DNA of 64,000 nt. Origin: Mucilaginibacter inviolabilis. Its GTDB lineage: Bacteria; Bacteroidota; Bacteroidia; Sphingobacteriales; Sphingobacteriaceae. A model generated the notes under the pieces. It was not told the origin of the DNA, ran no database searches, and worked only from the letters and a program-made list of their open reading frames with translations. The stretch lies in NCBI RefSeq assembly GCF_011089895.1, contig NZ_JAANAT010000001.1, forward strand, positions 868,001-932,000, given 5' to 3'. The translations under genes were made by a program, and so were the position numbers. Below, in pieces: positions 1 to 8,645 of the stretch; the first letter of the stretch is position 1; each line of letters opens with the position of its first letter.

Positions 1-993
1 CTAAACGGTTTGTACAAGAATCAGGATGGTCAGCCTGTTTGTAAACATAATATACTTGCAAAAGTGTCAAGACCAGAGGTTGCCGAAATATTTATGAGGC
101 CGGCTCCTGAAAAAATGGTTAGACACCTCCTGGAAGACGGACTAATCACATCTGAACAGGCTGAACTCTCCAGATTAATACCTATGAGTCATGATATATG
201 TGTAGAAGCTGATTCAGGCGGACACACAGACAGGGGAGTAGCCATGGTTTTATTGCCTTCTATTCAACGTTTAAAAAAAGATATAACAGAAGAATACGCC
301 TATGGTAGCCTGATCAGAGTAGGTCTTGCAGGTGGAATAGGCACACCCCAAGCGGCAACCTGTGCTTATATGATGGGAGCAGATTTTATTTTGACCGGAT
401 CCATTAACCAATGCACAGTGGAGGCAGGCACAAGTGATGCCGTAAAAGATCTTTTACAAGATATCAATGTACAGGACACTGATTACGCACCAGCTGGTGA
501 TATGTTTGAAATTGGGGCTAAAGTGCAGGTATTAAAAAAAGGGGTGTTGTTTGCAGCAAGAGCTAATAAACTTTATGTATTGTATAATCAACACGCAGGA
601 CTGGAAGAGATACCAGAAAAAACATTAACGCAATTGGAGAAAACCTATTTCAATAAGCCTATTACAGATATATGGGAAGAAGTGAAGGTTTATTTTAACC
701 GTATAGGGCAACCTGCAGAAATCAGTAGAGCAGAACAGAATCCAAAAAATAAAATGGCACTCATATTTCGCTGGTATTTTGGATATACTAATAACCTGGC
801 ATTTGAAGGTAATATAGAAAATAAAGTAAACTTTCAGATACATACAGGGTCTGCGTTGGGGGCCTTTAACCAATGGGTAAAAGGTACTCCATTGGAAAGC
901 TGGAAAAAAAGGCATGTGGATGAAATAGGAGTGAGCATTATGGAAGGCGCAGCAAAAATGTTAGAAGAAGCATCATTAATGATCAATAATTAA
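1..993 (+). CDS. PfaD-like trans-acting enoyl reductase, 5' partial
   Basis: The frame is open to the window edge, so the gene begins upstream and the TTG at base 10 is not a real start. The visible 331 codons match the C-terminal two thirds of PfaD/trans-AT-PKS enoyl reductases, which are FMN-dependent TIM barrels that reduce enoyl-thioesters on PKS modules in trans. Visible family features are the flavin-site segment VGLAGGIGTPQAA, the ADFILTGSINQCTVEAGTS stretch, the APAGDMFEIGAKVQVLKKG block, and a C-terminal helical part ending in VSIMEGAAKML. The usual family length (about 450-550 aa) implies that 120-200 residues are missing. The next gene starts 10 nt later, so the two are probably co-transcribed. 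This indicates a trans-AT polyketide or polyunsaturated fatty acid pathway to the left of the window. Confidence 0.85.
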   Translation, partial: LNGLYKNQDGQPVCKHNILAKVSRPEVAEIFMRPAPEKMVRHLLEDGLITSEQAELSRLIPMSHDICVEADSGGHTDRGVAMVLLPSIQRLKKDITEEYAYGSLIRVGLAGGIGTPQAATCAYMMGADFILTGSINQCTVEAGTSDAVKDLLQDINVQDTDYAPAGDMFEIGAKVQVLKKGVLFAARANKLYVLYNQHAGLEEIPEKTLTQLEKTYFNKPITDIWEEVKVYFNRIGQPAEISRAEQNPKNKMALIFRWYFGYTNNLAFEGNIENKVNFQIHTGSALGAFNQWVKGTPLESWKKRHVDEIGVSIMEGAAKMLEEASLMINN

Positions 994-1003
994 TAGAAAA
1001 TTC

Positions 1004-2629
1004 ATGCAAAACACGAAAATCATTGATCGTCATGTCGTGTTGTTATTCTCTGGGCAGGGTAGCCACTACCGGGGAATGGGACAGCAACTATATGAGCAAA
1101 ACGAGGTATTCAAAAATAGCATCGAAAAGATGGACCTGGTTGTACGGCAACAATTGAGGCGGTCACTGATAGATGAATTATATATTAAGACCGACGAACC
1201 TTTTGATGATCTGCTCATAACTCATCCGGCAATAGTTGCAGTTGAAATTGCATTATTTCATGTGATTCAGGAACTGGGAATTAAACCAGCGTATGTGTCT
1301 GGTAATAGTTTAGGCGAATTTGCTGCAGGAGTAGCAAAAGGCATATGGAGCGCGGAGACTGCTGTAATAGCAGCAATAGAACAGGCTAAATCAATCCAGC
1401 GATGCCATATAGAAGGTGGATTGCTTGCTGTTTTAGCTGAAGAAGAAAAAATGCGCAGCCTTTACAAACAACATCAGCTTTTTTTGGCTGCCGATAACTT
1501 TCCGGGACATTTTACATTGGCAGGTAGCCTGTCGCAGCTTGATCAGTTTGAGATGATTCTGACAAAGCAAAATATCACTTTTTTAAGATTACCTGTAGCG
1601 AGTCCGTTTCATTCGCCATTAATGAGGGATGCCGAGCGCAGTTTTAGGTATCATACAGGCTGTAGCCCTCAATTGCGTCAGGCAGAACATGGGTTCGTTT
1701 CAGGTTTCTCCGGTCAGGAATTGTCTGTATTGCCAGAAAATTACTTTTGGGAAGCTATATTTCAGTATACCAATTTCCCGGCAGTTATAGATTTCTTTAT
1801 TAAAAAAGGCCCCTGCTTATTTCTTGATATGGGGCCATCAGGTACAATTGCTACGTTTAGTAAATATAATTTACGGCCCTCTGCCAATTCTGTAGTTTTT
1901 CACATTATGAATCCCTTTAAAAAAGAAATGGAACAATTAGAAAAATTGAAGGAAATGATAATGGCAGACCAGAAAGCAAAAGTGGAAAAATTCCATGTCT
2001 CTGGTTCTGATATCAAAAATCAATGCTATGTATGCCATAAGAACAATACGGGGATTTTGGTAGATCCTGCATGGGATTACGATTTAATCAATGATTATTT
2101 GTTGGATAACAGAATCTTATTGAAGGCTATCCTGCTAACTCATGCTCATAAAGATCATACGGACTTGGCTGCTGTTTTTTCAGAGGCCTATGGAGTACCC
2201 GTTTATATGTCGGCCCTTGAAATTCATCAATATAGTTTTGAATGTCCCAACCTGCAGCCCGCCATCCATTTAGAGGAAATTATCATTTCAGATTACTCTA
2301 TCGTTCCAATACATACACCGGGGCATACTATTGGTAGCATGTGTTTTCTGATCGATGGGCATATTTTTACTGGTGATACCGTTTTTATTGAAGGGGTAGG
2401 TATCTGTGATAATATCAATGTTAATCTACTGTTTGATTCTATACAGTTTCTGAAACAATATTTACCTGCCAATACTATTTGCTGGCCCGGACATTCATTT
2501 GGTGATACGCCGGGTAAAGATTTTGGGTTTTTGCTGAAAAATAACATTTACTTTCAATTTGATGACCGGGCGCAGTTTGTTGAATTTAGAATGCGTAAGA
2601 ATAGTTTTGACGCCTTTGCTTTTAAATAA
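1004..2629 (+). CDS. Acyltransferase/acyl-hydrolase-like domain fused to an MBL-fold hydrolase
   Basis: This is a two-domain protein of 541 aa. Residues 10-310 form a FabD-like acyltransferase fold: FSGQGS near residue 15, nucleophile motif GNSLGE with Ser102, and the histidine motif PFHSPLM with His203. Aligned by eye to E. coli FabD, the arginine that binds the malonyl carboxylate (Arg117) is replaced by Gln127, and the usual GHSLGE histidine is Asn101. From memory, Arg-to-Gln is the change seen in PedC-type acyl hydrolases, which clear stalled chains from trans-AT PKS lines. Residues 330-530 form a metallo-beta-lactamase fold of the glyoxalase II type with a full metal set: H380-A-H382-K-D384-H385, H441, D458 and H497. 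BaeB/PksB-type hydrolases of this fold occur as separate genes in trans-AT clusters. A proofreading role is inferred; a loading acyltransferase is the alternative. Confidence 0.8.
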   Translation: MQNTKIIDRHVVLLFSGQGSHYRGMGQQLYEQNEVFKNSIEKMDLVVRQQLRRSLIDELYIKTDEPFDDLLITHPAIVAVEIALFHVIQELGIKPAYVSGNSLGEFAAGVAKGIWSAETAVIAAIEQAKSIQRCHIEGGLLAVLAEEEKMRSLYKQHQLFLAADNFPGHFTLAGSLSQLDQFEMILTKQNITFLRLPVASPFHSPLMRDAERSFRYHTGCSPQLRQAEHGFVSGFSGQELSVLPENYFWEAIFQYTNFPAVIDFFIKKGPCLFLDMGPSGTIATFSKYNLRPSANSVVFHIMNPFKKEMEQLEKLKEMIMADQKAKVEKFHVSGSDIKNQCYVCHKNNTGILVDPAWDYDLINDYLLDNRILLKAILLTHAHKDHTDLAAVFSEAYGVPVYMSALEIHQYSFECPNLQPAIHLEEIIISDYSIVPIHTPGHTIGSMCFLIDGHIFTGDTVFIEGVGICDNINVNLLFDSIQFLKQYLPANTICWPGHSFGDTPGKDFGFLLKNNIYFQFDDRAQFVEFRMRKNSFDAFAFK

Positions 2630-2642
2630 ATCAGATCGGATA

Positions 2643-2732
2643 ATGCATTTAAATTATAAGTGGCAGATGGATTGGATGCTTAATCCAAATATGATTTTAC
2701 AGGCAATGAAAGTGAAATTTAAAAATGGCTGA
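2643..2732 (+). CDS. Possible 29-aa Met/Trp-rich small ORF
   Basis: This is a short ATG-to-TGA frame in the gap between the acyltransferase fusion and the TetR gene, overlapping the TetR start by 8 nt. It is rich in Met, Trp and Asn. There is no recognised family. It could be a translational-coupling leader or chance, and I would not rely on it without ribosome profiling. Confidence 0.15.
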   Translation: MHLNYKWQMDWMLNPNMILQAMKVKFKNG

Positions 2733-3336
2733 AAGAAAAAAAAATGGTAACCTTCAAATGAAAGAGCTGATCTGCGCTGCTGCGGTACAGGTTTTTTCGA
2801 GGAATGGATATAGTAAAACGTCAATTAGAAATATTGCGGATGCTATAAAATACAGTCCAGGGACACTATACCTGCATTATAAAGATAAGGATGAACTGCT
2901 TTACGCAGTTCGGCATCACGGATTTATTAAGCTAATGAAGAAAATAAAACTCGGGGCCAAAAGCCTTAACCCGCTTAAAAGATTAAAACAAATTTGTAAA
3001 CTATATGTGTTATTTGGTCTGGAAAGCCCAGATCTCTATGATTTGATGTTTATCATTCGTGCGCCAATGAATGTAGATAGTAGCCGGCATAAACCTAATG
3101 ATGAAGGTCTTACTGATTATTTTCGAAAATGCCTGAATGACTGTATTCAGCAGCAGCTTTTATACATTGATAATGTGGATCAAGGCTATCTTCAGATATG
3201 GTCTATGGCACATGGAGTGGTTGCACTTAATTTACGTTGTCGTTTAAAGGTCTTTAGTCAGGATGAAATAACTCATCAGATTCTCTTAACTACGATTGAT
3301 AATTACATTGATACGATAACCAAAATAGATTTGTAA
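2725..3336 (+). CDS. TetR/AcrR family transcriptional regulator
   Basis: This 203-aa protein has an N-terminal TetR helix-turn-helix at about residues 12-60. The core TSIRNIADAIKYSPGTLYLH is followed by KDKDELLYAV, the typical recognition helix and third-helix boundary. The remainder is a helical ligand-binding domain without a recognisable effector signature. It lies between the polyketide tailoring gene and the phosphopantetheinyl transferase in the same orientation, so local control of the biosynthetic cluster is a reasonable inference. No clear palindromic operator was seen in the 95 bp before it. The ATG start is preceded by an A-rich leader as is usual in Bacteroidota. Confidence 0.85.
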   Translation: MAERKKNGNLQMKELICAAAVQVFSRNGYSKTSIRNIADAIKYSPGTLYLHYKDKDELLYAVRHHGFIKLMKKIKLGAKSLNPLKRLKQICKLYVLFGLESPDLYDLMFIIRAPMNVDSSRHKPNDEGLTDYFRKCLNDCIQQQLLYIDNVDQGYLQIWSMAHGVVALNLRCRLKVFSQDEITHQILLTTIDNYIDTITKIDL

Positions 3337-3383
3337 CAAACAGAATACTCCTCTTTAAGGAAATATTCTTTAATTTTTTATTT

Positions 3384-4175
3384 ATGCTAACTCATGTTGC
3401 TATTGAAAAATTATTGGTGAAAAGAACGGATCGTGAGTTTCTGGCCTATATCACGGCTATAAACCTAACGCTTGATAATTTGATTGTTTTATCAGAGGCA
3501 TTTTTACATCCGGATGAACTTCGTTACTTTATGTCGTTACGAGTGCCAAGAGCTCAACACAGTTATTTGTTGGGCAGATATGCAGCGAAAATGGCAGTGG
3601 GAGCATATATAAACAATCCTGTTTTTACAGATATACGAATATATCCCGGTGTGTTTAATCAGCCTATCTTGCAGTTACAAAATGTTAGGAATGTACAATT
3701 GAGCATAGCTCATTCCGGTGAAATGGGAATAGCGATAGTTTTTCCAGAGGATCACCCAATGGGGGTAGATGTGGAGATAATTTCCAGAGAAAAAAGCGAA
3801 ACTATTAAGCAGATTATCACTGAAAAGGAACTGGGGCGTTTGTTTTTGTTAAATGTTGATACAGATATAGCTCTTACGATATTATGGACTATTAAAGAAG
3901 CTCTGTCCAAAATAATGAGAACCGGCCTAATGACCCCTTTCCAATTATATGAAGTTGCAGATGTGGAATATAAAGATGAAGTTGCAATTGGTTATTTTAC
4001 TAACTTCCCCCAGTATAAATCACTTTCCTGGATTTCTGATCATCATGCATGGTCTATCGTTTTACCTAAAAACAGCCAGGTAGATTTTGCCGCAATTAAT
4101 CATTTCCGTCAAACATTAAACAGCGTATCATCCGATGCGTTATTATCAAATGCTCAACCAATATTATCTTATTAA
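3384..4175 (+). CDS. Sfp-type 4'-phosphopantetheinyl transferase
   Basis: This 263-aa enzyme should transfer phosphopantetheine from CoA to the serine of PKS/NRPS carrier proteins. It has the three family signatures: LSIAHS at about 106-111, GVDVEI with Mg-binding Asp129 and Glu131, and WTIKEALSK at 168-176 with the Lys-Glu pair. Length fits the Sfp class (about 225-270 aa), not the short AcpS class. It starts 47 nt after the TetR gene and closes the group of co-directional genes that belongs to the polyketide cluster. The substrate carrier proteins are not in this window, so the partner is inferred from context. Confidence 0.88.
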   Translation: MLTHVAIEKLLVKRTDREFLAYITAINLTLDNLIVLSEAFLHPDELRYFMSLRVPRAQHSYLLGRYAAKMAVGAYINNPVFTDIRIYPGVFNQPILQLQNVRNVQLSIAHSGEMGIAIVFPEDHPMGVDVEIISREKSETIKQIITEKELGRLFLLNVDTDIALTILWTIKEALSKIMRTGLMTPFQLYEVADVEYKDEVAIGYFTNFPQYKSLSWISDHHAWSIVLPKNSQVDFAAINHFRQTLNSVSSDALLSNAQPILSY

Positions 4176-4433
4176 AAATAAACTATAAAGATAATTTAAT
4201 ATAGATAAGATTGGTATTCATGTTAAATTAAATCCAATCGATTGGGATCGAATTCAATAATAAAATCAAATTAACTTTAGATTAATTTGTAACGAGAAAA
4301 CGAAATATTTATTATTAAAAGGTATTTTAATTTATATTTAGTTATTGATTAATATATAATGGATGTGTACTTTAGGCAATAAAACATAAAACTCACCAAG
4401 AAAGAGTTTATTATAGAAAGAAAAATTACCTAA
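4176..4433 (+). promoter_or_regulatory. AT-rich intergenic region, probable lanB promoter
   Basis: This is 258 bp of very AT-rich DNA before the lanB-like gene. A weak Bacteroidota -7-like box TACTTTAG lies about 60 nt before the start codon, with a TTG about 22 nt further upstream. The match is imperfect. No small precursor ORF with a double-glycine or Cys/Ser/Thr-rich core was seen here on either strand. Confidence 0.3.
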
Positions 4434-7343
4434 ATGACTCAACATTTTTCGGAGCCAAATAATTCCTTTGATCATACCTTTATTGAAAGATTTCCAGTTT
4501 TTAATTCTCGAAGTTATACACCTGAAAATATTGAAGTTTATTTAGACGATCCCTATTTCGATATGGCGCTGAAGCTGGCCTCACCTATACTTTGGGAGGA
4601 AATTTCTAAAAAAAAATCGTTAGGCGCTCATTTGAATTTTAAGCAGGTATTTAGTTTGAAAAAATACATCAACAGAATGCATTTCAGAGCAACACCCTTT
4701 GCTTTGTTTTCTGCTGTTGGTGTTTGCAGATGGAAGCCTGGTTTAAAAGATTTGCCGGCGATTAATAATAATAAATACCTAACCGCTTATGTCCACACCG
4801 AAAATACCTGTTTCAACTACAATGATGCAGGATCCGAGTTGATCTCTGGTAATGATTCTATTTATTATGTAAACAAGGAATTTAGGTACTTGTACTTTGA
4901 GAAAATCACCGGAGGTAAATTAAAATGGAGCTTACACAGCATTGGTTATAATGCTGTAGTGAAAAAAATACTGTTATTTTGTCGTTTCCCTAAAACAAAA
5001 GCGGCTTTAATTACTGTAATATCTGAATACTTAAAATCAGATCAACAGTCAGCCACCGAGCTTTTGGAAAAATTGATTGAAAGTCAATTACTATATACTA
5101 AGGAGAGTGCAAGTTCTTTAGGAAATGGAAAGGTTCATCAAAAAAAAGATTTTGTTTTACCCGACATAAATCAGATAATGAAACAGGAATCTTTTATGGA
5201 TTTTCCTGATCAGCAGTCTTTTGTTAACTTATATAATCAACAGGAATATTCTTTGCCTTCTGGATATAAAAATGAACTCAATGAGGCCATTAACTGCCTA
5301 AGTGTGCTCACAGATGAAGAAGAAACGCCGTTGATGAAAGCTTTTATACAGAGCTTTCTGGCAAAATATGATCAACAATCTATCCCGCTCTTAAAAGCGT
5401 TAGATCCGGAGATAGGTATAGGGTACGCAGAAAATAGATTAGATGATATTCATAATAATGAGGTCATAGCTGATTATCCGGATTTAAAAGAAGATATCCC
5501 AGTGCCCTTTTTAAAATGGACCCCTGTTCATACTTTTATTTTAAAAAAAATCCAGGAGGGGACCAGAAGCATTGAAATCCATGCGCAGGATATTAGAATG
5601 CTCGAAAGCGAGATACAGGCAAAAAAAACACATACTGCAAGTATGTCTATTATATTCAGGATTGATAATGAGCAGAAAATAGTTATAGAAGGTGCAGGTG
5701 GGGCTAGTGCGCTCTGTTTAATAGGACGATTCAGTGCAAACGGATGTATTTTAGACCAGTACAAGCGCATTGCGGAGGTTGAGTGTAAGCTAAATCCAGG
5801 TATCTTGTTTGCAGAGATAAACTGTCGTCTGCCTGAAAAACATTATAACTTACATACCAGGGCAAAGGTATACCCTTATGAGATATGCATTGGATTTCCT
5901 TGCACGGAACCTGGCCAGATACCATTGAATGATCTTTATTTATTTGTTGAAAACGGAAGCCTGATTTTATATTCTAAACGGTTAAAATCGAGAATAATTC
6001 CGCGATTTAGTAGTGCTTATAATAACAATCATAGTGATTTTCCAGCTTTTAAATTTTTGTTTGATCTTCAATTTTACGGGGTAAAACACAATTATACTTT
6101 TCAATTACGGAAATTATTTCCAGAGTTGATTTTTTTTCCGAGAGTTACTTATGGTGATTGTATTTTAGAACTAGCTTCCTGGATACTTGACGAAAAAACT
6201 GTTGCTAAGTTTAAAAATAAAACAGAAACTGATGCACTGATCTTATTAAATAGTTTGTTGGTTAAGCATGTAATACCCGATCAAATCAAAATCTGCGAAG
6301 CAGATACTTATTTGGTTTTTAATCTTTCGGTACCAGCAGAAAAGATTTTTTTCATTGAATGTTTGCAAAATATGGGGAAAGCTATCGTGCTTCAGGAATA
6401 CCCCTTTTTACAAAGTACATCTGCTCATTCTGCATATCAAAAACAATTTATTGGGGTTAAATATAGTGAAGCAGAAACCTATAAAGGTGCAGGTCCGCTC
6501 AAAATACGACCGTCAAATATACCTGATAAAATAGATCCCTTCTCCTGGATGTATCTTAAAATATACTGTCATCCTAATAGAGCAAACAACTTATTGACAG
6601 GCGCAATAACGGATCTGGTGAGCGGACTTATGAGTGCGCAGGAAATTACTCAATGGTTTTTTATTAACTATGTTGACCCTGAATTTCATATTCGTTTAAG
6701 ATTTAAACTGAAGACTCCCTCTTCAATAGTAAAAGCCAGGGAACATATGAAAGCTTTGTATAGCTTACAACATCATGGATTAATACAAATGATTAATCAA
6801 GTGCCTTATCAACCAGAATATGAGCGATACGGCGTAAAACAAATAGGAAAAGTTGAAAAAGTTTTTTTTGCAGACAGCGAATATTGTATTAATATTTTGA
6901 AACAAGCAGATCAAGATAAACCAGAATATTATTGTTTACTTGTAAATAGTATTCATCATATTTTTGAATATTGCGGCTGGCCCATAGAAAAAAGAACGGA
7001 TATTTTGTATCGATTGTCAGTTTCAGGATTTCAGGATGCAGATCAATTAAAATATAAATCAGATCAATCTTATCGAACACATTCCCGGCTACTTCAAAGT
7101 TATATTGCCAATCAGGTAGAGCCTGTTAAAATCAGAGAATTAAGAGATGTATATCTTCTCAGCTTACTTGATTATATCAATAGCCTTCCTAATGAAAAAA
7201 GAGAAACTATTTTAATTGATCTTATTCACATGCAATTGAATAGGTTATTGAGTGTTTTCACTAAATTACAGGAATTGACTATTTATTACTGGCTTTATAA
7301 GTATTATTTAAGTTTTAAATATCTTCAAAGTAATAATTATTAA
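4434..7343 (+). CDS. Class I lanthipeptide dehydratase (LanB), full length
   Basis: This 969-aa protein has both halves of a LanB enzyme. The N-terminal glutamylation domain carries NRMHFRATPFALFSAV, where Arg81, Arg85 and Thr87 match the tRNA/Glu-binding R-x3-R-x-T of NisB. The C-terminal elimination domain (SpaB_C type, from about residue 700) starts FSWMYLKIYCHPN and includes WFFINYVDPEFHIRLRF. Such enzymes glutamylate Ser/Thr of a precursor peptide using Glu-tRNA and then eliminate glutamate to give dehydroalanine or dehydrobutyrine. Because the elimination domain is present, it is not a peptide aminoacyl-tRNA ligase. No LanC cyclase, LanP protease or exporter is found nearby. A 52-aa precursor-like ORF on the other strand ends 8 nt beyond its stop codon. 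Confidence 0.9.
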   Translation: MTQHFSEPNNSFDHTFIERFPVFNSRSYTPENIEVYLDDPYFDMALKLASPILWEEISKKKSLGAHLNFKQVFSLKKYINRMHFRATPFALFSAVGVCRWKPGLKDLPAINNNKYLTAYVHTENTCFNYNDAGSELISGNDSIYYVNKEFRYLYFEKITGGKLKWSLHSIGYNAVVKKILLFCRFPKTKAALITVISEYLKSDQQSATELLEKLIESQLLYTKESASSLGNGKVHQKKDFVLPDINQIMKQESFMDFPDQQSFVNLYNQQEYSLPSGYKNELNEAINCLSVLTDEEETPLMKAFIQSFLAKYDQQSIPLLKALDPEIGIGYAENRLDDIHNNEVIADYPDLKEDIPVPFLKWTPVHTFILKKIQEGTRSIEIHAQDIRMLESEIQAKKTHTASMSIIFRIDNEQKIVIEGAGGASALCLIGRFSANGCILDQYKRIAEVECKLNPGILFAEINCRLPEKHYNLHTRAKVYPYEICIGFPCTEPGQIPLNDLYLFVENGSLILYSKRLKSRIIPRFSSAYNNNHSDFPAFKFLFDLQFYGVKHNYTFQLRKLFPELIFFPRVTYGDCILELASWILDEKTVAKFKNKTETDALILLNSLLVKHVIPDQIKICEADTYLVFNLSVPAEKIFFIECLQNMGKAIVLQEYPFLQSTSAHSAYQKQFIGVKYSEAETYKGAGPLKIRPSNIPDKIDPFSWMYLKIYCHPNRANNLLTGAITDLVSGLMSAQEITQWFFINYVDPEFHIRLRFKLKTPSSIVKAREHMKALYSLQHHGLIQMINQVPYQPEYERYGVKQIGKVEKVFFADSEYCINILKQADQDKPEYYCLLVNSIHHIFEYCGWPIEKRTDILYRLSVSGFQDADQLKYKSDQSYRTHSRLLQSYIANQVEPVKIRELRDVYLLSLLDYINSLPNEKRETILIDLIHMQLNRLLSVFTKLQELTIYYWLYKYYLSFKYLQSNNY

Positions 7344-7351
7344 TAAATGAG

Positions 7352-7510
7352 CTATTTTTTACCTATACTAGCTGATTGCCACACCATAGTTGGGACAATA
7401 GTGGTTGTTGGAAGGATGGTGGTATCAATACCGCCGGTAGAAATGCCTTTTGCCGCCTTATTAGAAAAGGTAAATAATACGCATGGATTGATTTCAATTT
7501 TGGTTTTCAT
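7352..7510 (-). CDS. Candidate 52-aa RiPP precursor peptide (class I, Bacteroidota type)
   Basis: Read on the minus strand from ATG (7510-7508) to TAG (7354-7352). The first half is a leader with alternating basic and hydrophobic residues (MKTKIEINP..., then FSNKAAKG) followed by a Gly-Gly at residues 26-27. The second half, GGIDTTILPTTTIVPT and onwards, is rich in Thr and Pro and ends WQSASIGKK. This layout (short lysine-rich leader, GG, Thr-rich core) resembles precursors found next to lanB genes in Bacteroidota, and the neighbour is a full-length LanB. The only Cys is residue 10, in the leader, so no lanthionine ring can form within the core. An A-rich leader precedes the ATG, with a -7-like TAATATTG about 15 nt upstream. 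The overlapping plus-strand frame (7347-7589) is treated as its shadow. Confidence 0.6.
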   Translation of the reverse strand: MKTKIEINPCVLFTFSNKAAKGISTGGIDTTILPTTTIVPTMVWQSASIGKK

Positions 7511-7560
7511 GATAGTTTTTTTTTACAATATTATGCGTTTAAGCAGTAAGCTAAAAGTTA

Positions 7561-7617
7561 ACTATGCGAACAAGTATAGTTTTATGTAAACAGTGATTTT
7601 GACTATGCGAACTAGTA
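7561..7617 (+). repeat. Direct repeat duplicating the kinase start region, with a 10-codon uORF
   Basis: The 16-nt sequence ACTATGCGAACaAGTA (7561-7576) recurs as ACTATGCGAACtAGTA (7602-7617), differing at one base. Both copies contain an ATG followed by codons for RTS. The second is the likely kinase start; the first opens a 10-codon ORF (7564-7596) ending in TGA just before it. It may be a tandem duplication that left an upstream decoy start. Confidence 0.6.
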
Positions 7618-8645
7618 AATTAAATCAAACAATAGTACTACGACACGTACTTGCCTGGGTAATATTTATTACCTATGAGGTAAGTATATCGGCAATTTTA
7701 GGAGCACGTATGAGTTATTGGAGTTACTGCCCCTTTTACGTTTTACACATCTTATTATTCTATGGCTATGCAAGCTTTTGTCTTTATTTAGTTAAAACTA
7801 AAAAACAATGGTGGTTTTATCTTATTCCGATGACCATTGTATTGATATTTCTTCATCAATGTTTGATTTTATTGGTAGAAATAGGTCTGAGCCATTTCCA
7901 TCTCATAGATACTACCTTTAATTTTACGATAAAGGGTTTAGCTGGTTCTGTTTGGAGATGCATCTACTTTCTATTATTAAGTAGTTCCTATTGTATGATT
8001 ATTTATATTATTGAAAAGAATAATCGAGTTAACCAACTAGAATTAAAAAGCTTAGAAGCAGAAAAAGACCGATACAAAATAGAAAATGCCTATCTATTGG
8101 TACAAATGAATCCTCATTTACTTTTTAATTCATTAAGTTTCATTTATAATTCTGTGCGAAAAGTATCTCCGGAAGCTGCAAAAGGAGTTGTCATCCTTTC
8201 TGATATTATGCGACATGTGTTAAGTGGCCCAGATGAAAACGGGCTGATTTTAATAGATAGTGAAATAGATCATATTAACAAACTGATTGAAATTTCAAGG
8301 CTTCGCTTTCAGAACGATTTTTATTTAAGTTTTAACGTTAATGGTGTTTGGGACAATGTTAAAATCCCTCCTTTGATTTTAGTTACTTTTGTAGAAAATC
8401 TATTGAAACACGGAGATTTGACCGAGTCGCTGTCTCCTGGCGTCATCAATCTAGAAATCAATCCTGAAAATATATTATTTAGTACCCAAAATTTGATAAA
8501 GAAAACAGACTTGAGTTATTCAACCCGAATCGGTATTAACAATGCCAAACTGCGACTTGACTCTTATTTTGGTCAGGAAAGATATCAGCTTGATTTTCAG
8601 AAAACTATTAATAGTTATAATATAATGCTTAATATAAAATTATGA
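7605..8645 (+). CDS. LytS/YehU-type sensor histidine kinase
   Basis: This 346-aa membrane kinase has four predicted transmembrane segments in residues 10-150, a short helical linker, then the His_kinase module typical of LytS/YehU proteins. QMNPHLLFNSLSFIYN carries the phospho-accepting His, and a reduced ATP-binding region contains PPLILVTFVENLLKHG. ATG at 7605 is preferred over the in-frame GTG at 7593, because the same MRTS start is duplicated upstream and the membrane segment follows directly. Its stop overlaps the ATG of the response regulator by 4 nt, so the two form a translationally coupled pair. Position next to lanB suggests that it senses an envelope signal or the peptide product; this is inferred. 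Confidence 0.88.
   Translation: MRTSKLNQTIVLRHVLAWVIFITYEVSISAILGARMSYWSYCPFYVLHILLFYGYASFCLYLVKTKKQWWFYLIPMTIVLIFLHQCLILLVEIGLSHFHLIDTTFNFTIKGLAGSVWRCIYFLLLSSSYCMIIYIIEKNNRVNQLELKSLEAEKDRYKIENAYLLVQMNPHLLFNSLSFIYNSVRKVSPEAAKGVVILSDIMRHVLSGPDENGLILIDSEIDHINKLIEISRLRFQNDFYLSFNVNGVWDNVKIPPLILVTFVENLLKHGDLTESLSPGVINLEINPENILFSTQNLIKKTDLSYSTRIGINNAKLRLDSYFGQERYQLDFQKTINSYNIMLNIKL

Noticed and set aside
7347..7589. 80-aa hydrophobic plus-strand ORF right after lanB
   Set aside because: It covers the minus-strand precursor candidate. Its odd Val/Gly-rich stretch is the complement of the Thr/Pro-rich core. There is no ribosome-binding context of its own and no family likeness. Not fully excluded.
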